Program-made: the position numbers and the translations under genes
Assembly (NCBI RefSeq): GCF_900112315.1
Contig: NZ_FOLL01000002.1
Span: 186,001-250,000 of the forward strand
Direction: 5' to 3'
Origin: Parapedobacter composti
GTDB lineage: Bacteria > Bacteroidota > Bacteroidia > Sphingobacteriales > Sphingobacteriaceae
DNA length: 64,000 nucleotides
Shown: piece after piece, positions 60,851 through 64,000 of the stretch
How positions within the stretch are numbered: position 1 is the first letter of the stretch
How the letters are laid out: each line of letters opens with the position of its first letter
Notes under the pieces: generated by a model
Told to the model about the DNA's origin: nothing
Database searches by the model: none
The model's input: only the letters and a program-made list of their open reading frames with translations

Positions 60851-61357
60851 CTAAAGATACCGCTCACGGATAATATTGCGGTGATGATTGAGATGCCCGG
60901 CAATGATGTACATAAAGGCGCTTACACTGATGAGCCGTTCGGAAGCCAAGCCTTTACGCGCCAATTCGTGGTCATTAAACTGCTGAAAAAGTACCAGATT
61001 GGATTTACGTACCAAAACAAATTCGTCGGCAAAACTCTCCAGCGACCGCTCGTTGAACCTGGCATTAGCCACGAAATCCTCGGGTTCGAATCCGATCAAT
61101 TCTTTTGTATCATTACGTGCAAACCGCAGTGCACGGTAAGCCATGATACGTTCGGTATCAATAATGTGCCCGACAATTTCTTTAACAGTCCACTTACCCT
61201 CCGCATAAGCATATTCCGATTTATCGGCGGGGATATCGGCCAGAAATTCCGGAAACGATGTTATCTGCTCTTCAAGAACGGCAAGTGCTTCACCTTTAAC
61301 GGTATCGATGTAAGGTGCATAAATGGCTGGATATTCGTCAGATTTGAGCGGGTTCAT
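60851..61357 (-). CDS. DinB family protein
   Basis: 168 residues, four-helix DinB/YfiT-like fold. The three metal-binding histidines are visible: IVGHIIDTERIMAYRALRFARND (first) and AGHLNHHRNIIRERY (second and third). Such proteins are metal-dependent transferases, often using bacillithiol or other thiols, or hydrolases; the partner here is unknown. Its start lies inside the 3' end of the sensor kinase gene (20-base overlap), so it is translationally coupled to it on the minus strand. Confidence 0.9.
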   Translation of the reverse strand: MNPLKSDEYPAIYAPYIDTVKGEALAVLEEQITSFPEFLADIPADKSEYAYAEGKWTVKEIVGHIIDTERIMAYRALRFARNDTKELIGFEPEDFVANARFNERSLESFADEFVLVRKSNLVLFQQFNDHELARKGLASERLISVSAFMYIIAGHLNHHRNIIRERYL

Positions 61358-62555
61358 ATGTTTGGCTACTTGGTAAAACTATTCTGAATGTGGTTCCTTT
61401 ATCTATTTCCGATTCTTTTACAAAAATCTGCCCTTTATGGTACTCGATCATCCTTTTGGTCAGGCTCAATCCCAACCCCCATCCCCGCTTCCGGGTGGTG
61501 AACCCCGGAAGGAATACCGCATCGAACTTGGTTCGGGGTATTCCCTTACCGGTATCGCTAATGTCTATAAAAATTTGTTCTTTTGCAATATTTTCCGAAA
61601 TAACGATATCTATCCTCCCGGCAGATTCGATGGCATTTGCGGCGTTTTTTAACAGGTTTTCGAGTACCCAATCGAATAGCGGCACATTGAGCATTGCCTG
61701 TACTTGCGTGTCTCCGGATACGTTGAAGACAATTTTATCACTGGTTCGGACCTTGAAATAATTAACGAAATCAACCACAACTTTGTACACCACCTGACTT
61801 TGCAGCACAGGAGCAGAACCGATTTTGGAGAACCGGTCGGCAACCACCTCGAGCCGCTTCACATCGTTTTCCATTTCGGCGATCAACGGATCGTTTTCCG
61901 CGTCGAACTTGGCGCGGACCAACTCCAGCCAAGCCATCAGTGACGATATCGGCGTACCCAGCTGGTGGGCGGCCTCCTTCGCCATCCCCACCCATACGAG
62001 ATTTTGCTCAGACTTGCGGATAGAATTAAATACGGTATACGCAATGCCCAGGAATATCGCAATCAGCGAAAGCTGGACATAGGGGAAAAAACGCAGCTGG
62101 TTCAAAAGCAGGGAGTCCTTGTAATAGACAAACCATTGGCCTCCATTTGGCAGATCTACCACAATAGGTGGGTGGCTTTTCTTCATAATGGCCAATTGCC
62201 GCTTGAAATACACCGGATCATACACCAGGTTTTCGTCATCATCTCCCGGAATATTGGTTTTAGCGGAGTCTAAATCACGCCAATAAATGATGCTGTCCTG
62301 TGCATCGGCAATGATGGCCGGCAGCGAAAGACTATCGCGCACCGCATAAATAAACGTAATGGTTTCATCATCCACATCGGGCATGGTGATTATGCTGCGC
62401 GTACTCATGGCAAACACCTCTGCTTTTGTCCGCTCTGATTTGGACAGGTTCCTTACCAAGTAATTGGTATAAAGCAACGATGCTGCCGCGATAAGGGCTG
62501 CAAATATCAATAAAGCGAATTTCCACCGTTGCTGGTTATATTGATAAGGATTCAT
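61338..62555 (-). CDS. Membrane sensor histidine kinase
   Basis: 405 residues. Two membrane segments (about 11-30 and 171-190) flank a periplasmic sensor of about 140 residues. Dimerisation/phospho-acceptor His lies in KEAAHQLGTPISSLMAWLELV, N-box in LLKNAANAIESAGRIDI, G1 in DISDTGKGIPRTKFDAVFLPGFTTRKRGWGLGLSLTKRMIEYHKGQIFV. There is no HAMP domain and no response regulator beside it, so it is an orphan kinase. It overlaps the DinB gene downstream and is divergent from gltX with 91 bases between the starts. Confidence 0.93.
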   Translation of the reverse strand: MNPYQYNQQRWKFALLIFAALIAAASLLYTNYLVRNLSKSERTKAEVFAMSTRSIITMPDVDDETITFIYAVRDSLSLPAIIADAQDSIIYWRDLDSAKTNIPGDDDENLVYDPVYFKRQLAIMKKSHPPIVVDLPNGGQWFVYYKDSLLLNQLRFFPYVQLSLIAIFLGIAYTVFNSIRKSEQNLVWVGMAKEAAHQLGTPISSLMAWLELVRAKFDAENDPLIAEMENDVKRLEVVADRFSKIGSAPVLQSQVVYKVVVDFVNYFKVRTSDKIVFNVSGDTQVQAMLNVPLFDWVLENLLKNAANAIESAGRIDIVISENIAKEQIFIDISDTGKGIPRTKFDAVFLPGFTTRKRGWGLGLSLTKRMIEYHKGQIFVKESEIDKGTTFRIVLPSSQTYEPAQI

Positions 62556-62634
62556 CTACCGATTCACTGCCTACTAAATTTTCGCCAAAATACACAATTC
62601 AGTTTTAAATGGCCGTTTCACCCCATGCATTTTT

Positions 62635-62646
62635 TATCTTTGCCTC
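62635..62646 (+). promoter_or_regulatory. Candidate leaderless promoter box of gltX
   Basis: TATCTTTG (62635-62642) is a perfect -7 box followed by CCTC and then ATG 62647. The start of transcription would fall on or next to the start codon. The -33 element is weak. Confidence 0.45.
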
Positions 62647-64000
62647 ATGGATCAAGACAGGAAAGTAAGGGTGCGTTTCGCGCCGAGCCCCACGGGAGGG
62701 TTGCATCTGGGAGGTGTACGCACAGCATTGTTCGGCTACCTATTTGCCCGGCAACACCAAGGTGCGGTAGTGCTGCGCATTGAAGACACGGACCAAGCCC
62801 GTTTCGTGCCGGGTGCCGAAGAATATATCCAGGAATGCCTTAAATGGTGCGGCATAGCGCCGGACGAAAGCCCTTTACATGGCGGCGAATATGGCCCATA
62901 CCGCCAAAGCGAACGCAAAGAACGTTACCGGGCGTATGCAGAACAGCTTGTGGCTGATGGTTATGCCTATTATGCGTTCGATACGGCAGCCGAACTGGAT
63001 GCACTCCGGGCAACACAACCCAACTTCAAATATAGCCATGAAAACCGATTACAACTCCGTAATTCGCTTAGCTTGGCTCCCGAGGAAACGGCAAGGCTGC
63101 TTGCGGAGGGCCATCCCCATGTTATCCGGATCAAGATGCCTGCAGGCGAAACCATCAGCTTTAACGACATGATCCGTGGCGTGGTGAGTTTTGAATCTTC
63201 ACTGGTGGACGACAAGGTATTGCTCAAGGCCGATGGCATGCCCACTTACCATCTTGCGGTGGTGGTAGATGATTATCAAATGGCAATCAGCCATGTGTTC
63301 CGCGGTGAAGAATGGCTCCCTTCCGCTCCGGTACATTTGCTGCTGTGGGAGTACCTTGGATGGCGGCAGGACATGCCGCAATGGGCGCACCTACCGCTTA
63401 TCCTCAAACCGGATGGTCATGGCAAACTCAGCAAGCGCGATGGCGACCGCCTGGGCTTCCCGGTATATGCCATGAATTGGCAGGATCCAAAATCGGGCGA
63501 CCTGACCAAAGGCTTCCGTGAAATGGGGTTCCTGCCGGAGGCGTTTGTGAATATGCTTGCCCTACTGGGCTGGAATGACGGTACTGATCAGGAGTTGTTT
63601 TCACTCGATGAATTGATAGCCAGATTTTCGGTCGACCGCATCAGTAAAGCGGGGGCTAAATTTGATTTTGAGAAAGCGAAGTGGTTTAACCAGGAATGGA
63701 TACGGCGGACGGCAACCCATGAACTCGCCGTGCATGCGGCCTCGATACTTGCGGCCCATGGTGTCACAGATACCGACGAGCACTACCTTGCTGACGTACT
63801 CGATTTGGTTAAAGATCGCTTGACGCTGCTTGTTGATTTCTGGGACCAGGCATCGTTTTTCTTCCGGCGCCCGGAACACTACGATCTGCAGGCCGTGCTA
63901 CCAAAATGGAACGAAGAAAAAACGGCCTTCTTCCTGGACATGATTAATAAACTGGAAAATTTCGACCCTTGGCACAGTGCGGAACTGGAAAGCTTCTACA
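62647..64000 (+). CDS. gltX: Glutamyl-tRNA synthetase, 3'-truncated by the window
   Basis: The frame runs from ATG 62647 to the window end: 451 complete residues of a protein normally about 500 long. It charges tRNA-Glu (and provides Glu-tRNA for heme synthesis and, where present, amidation). Class I motifs: RFAPSPTGGLHLGGVRTALF with HLGG as the HIGH element, LRIEDTDQARFVP, the cysteine-free insertion, VFRGEEWLPSAPVHLLLWEYLG, and KLSKRDGD as the KMSKS element. The ATG at 62647 aligns with the normal N-terminus. It may be leaderless. The anticodon-binding domain has begun (SVDRISKAGAKFDFEKAKWFN) and continues beyond the window. Confidence 0.96.
   Translation, partial: MDQDRKVRVRFAPSPTGGLHLGGVRTALFGYLFARQHQGAVVLRIEDTDQARFVPGAEEYIQECLKWCGIAPDESPLHGGEYGPYRQSERKERYRAYAEQLVADGYAYYAFDTAAELDALRATQPNFKYSHENRLQLRNSLSLAPEETARLLAEGHPHVIRIKMPAGETISFNDMIRGVVSFESSLVDDKVLLKADGMPTYHLAVVVDDYQMAISHVFRGEEWLPSAPVHLLLWEYLGWRQDMPQWAHLPLILKPDGHGKLSKRDGDRLGFPVYAMNWQDPKSGDLTKGFREMGFLPEAFVNMLALLGWNDGTDQELFSLDELIARFSVDRISKAGAKFDFEKAKWFNQEWIRRTATHELAVHAASILAAHGVTDTDEHYLADVLDLVKDRLTLLVDFWDQASFFFRRPEHYDLQAVLPKWNEEKTAFFLDMINKLENFDPWHSAELESFY

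Noticed and set aside
1-64000. tRNA/rRNA genes, CRISPR arrays, insertion sequences, prophage or attachment sites
   Set aside because: None was recognised by eye; a tRNA scan and repeat search would be needed to exclude short tRNA genes with certainty.

Overview
The window looks like a chromosome segment of a Bacteroidota bacterium, most likely family Sphingobacteriaceae (Parapedobacter/Olivibacter-like). This rests on a SusC/SusD pair, the gliding-motility protein GldC, Bacteroidetes-style promoters (TTG/TTTG, 19-21 bases, TAnnTTTG), many lipoproteins, an eukaryote-like long IleRS and the conserved parA-parB-DUF5683-dapB-lepB run. Base composition is near 50% GC. I see no rRNA or tRNA gene, CRISPR array or insertion sequence. 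Genus-level placement is an inference.

Layout. 0-7 kb: accessory region with a secreted helical protein, a lipoprotein esterase, a VOC protein, an AraC regulator with an NAD(P)-binding oxidoreductase, a Crp/Fnr regulator, a two-lobed retropepsin-like lipoprotein and a GNAT. Two palindromes of the form TGTGAT-N4-ATCAA and one AraC-type tandem site lie in its spacers. 7-20.7 kb: housekeeping genes, namely a 2H phosphoesterase, an ECF sigma factor, glyA, an A-type Fe-S carrier, the ileS-dksA-like-lspA operon, gnd, a GH43, an M28 peptidase, an RmlD-like reductase and an acyl-CoA thioesterase. 20.7-26.2 kb: a frameshifted DUF11/OmpA surface protein, a DUF1080 hydrolase, a decayed histidine kinase, an EVE protein, gldC and a DEAD-box helicase.

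26.2-42.2 kb is the most interesting part. A DeoR/GlpR-type regulator is divergent from susC-susD-BACON lipoprotein-metallophosphoesterase lipoprotein, which is followed by a tight operon: RbtT-like polyol permease, 2-hydroxyacid dehydrogenase, two FGGY kinases (one LsrK-like), a histidine phosphatase and an exported glycerophosphodiester phosphodiesterase. I read this as a candidate utilisation locus for a polyol-phosphate substrate, possibly a teichoic-acid-like polymer or glycerophosphodiesters: outer-membrane capture, periplasmic phosphodiester cleavage, polyol import and phosphorylation. The same 8-base motif occurs as spaced pairs in front of susC and in front of the permease, a candidate operator for the regulator. 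The substrate assignment is inference.

42.2-64 kb: a Zn-ribbon protein, a GT4, a sulfatase lipoprotein, an M19 dipeptidase, a 55-codon peptide with a double-glycine-type leader opposite an XRE regulator, an M16 peptidase pair, an FMN reductase, parAB-DUF5683-dapB-lepB, divergent pdxJ/cdaA (c-di-AMP synthesis), a DUF2911 protein, a FucP-like sugar transporter, DinB plus a sensor kinase, and gltX cut by the window end.
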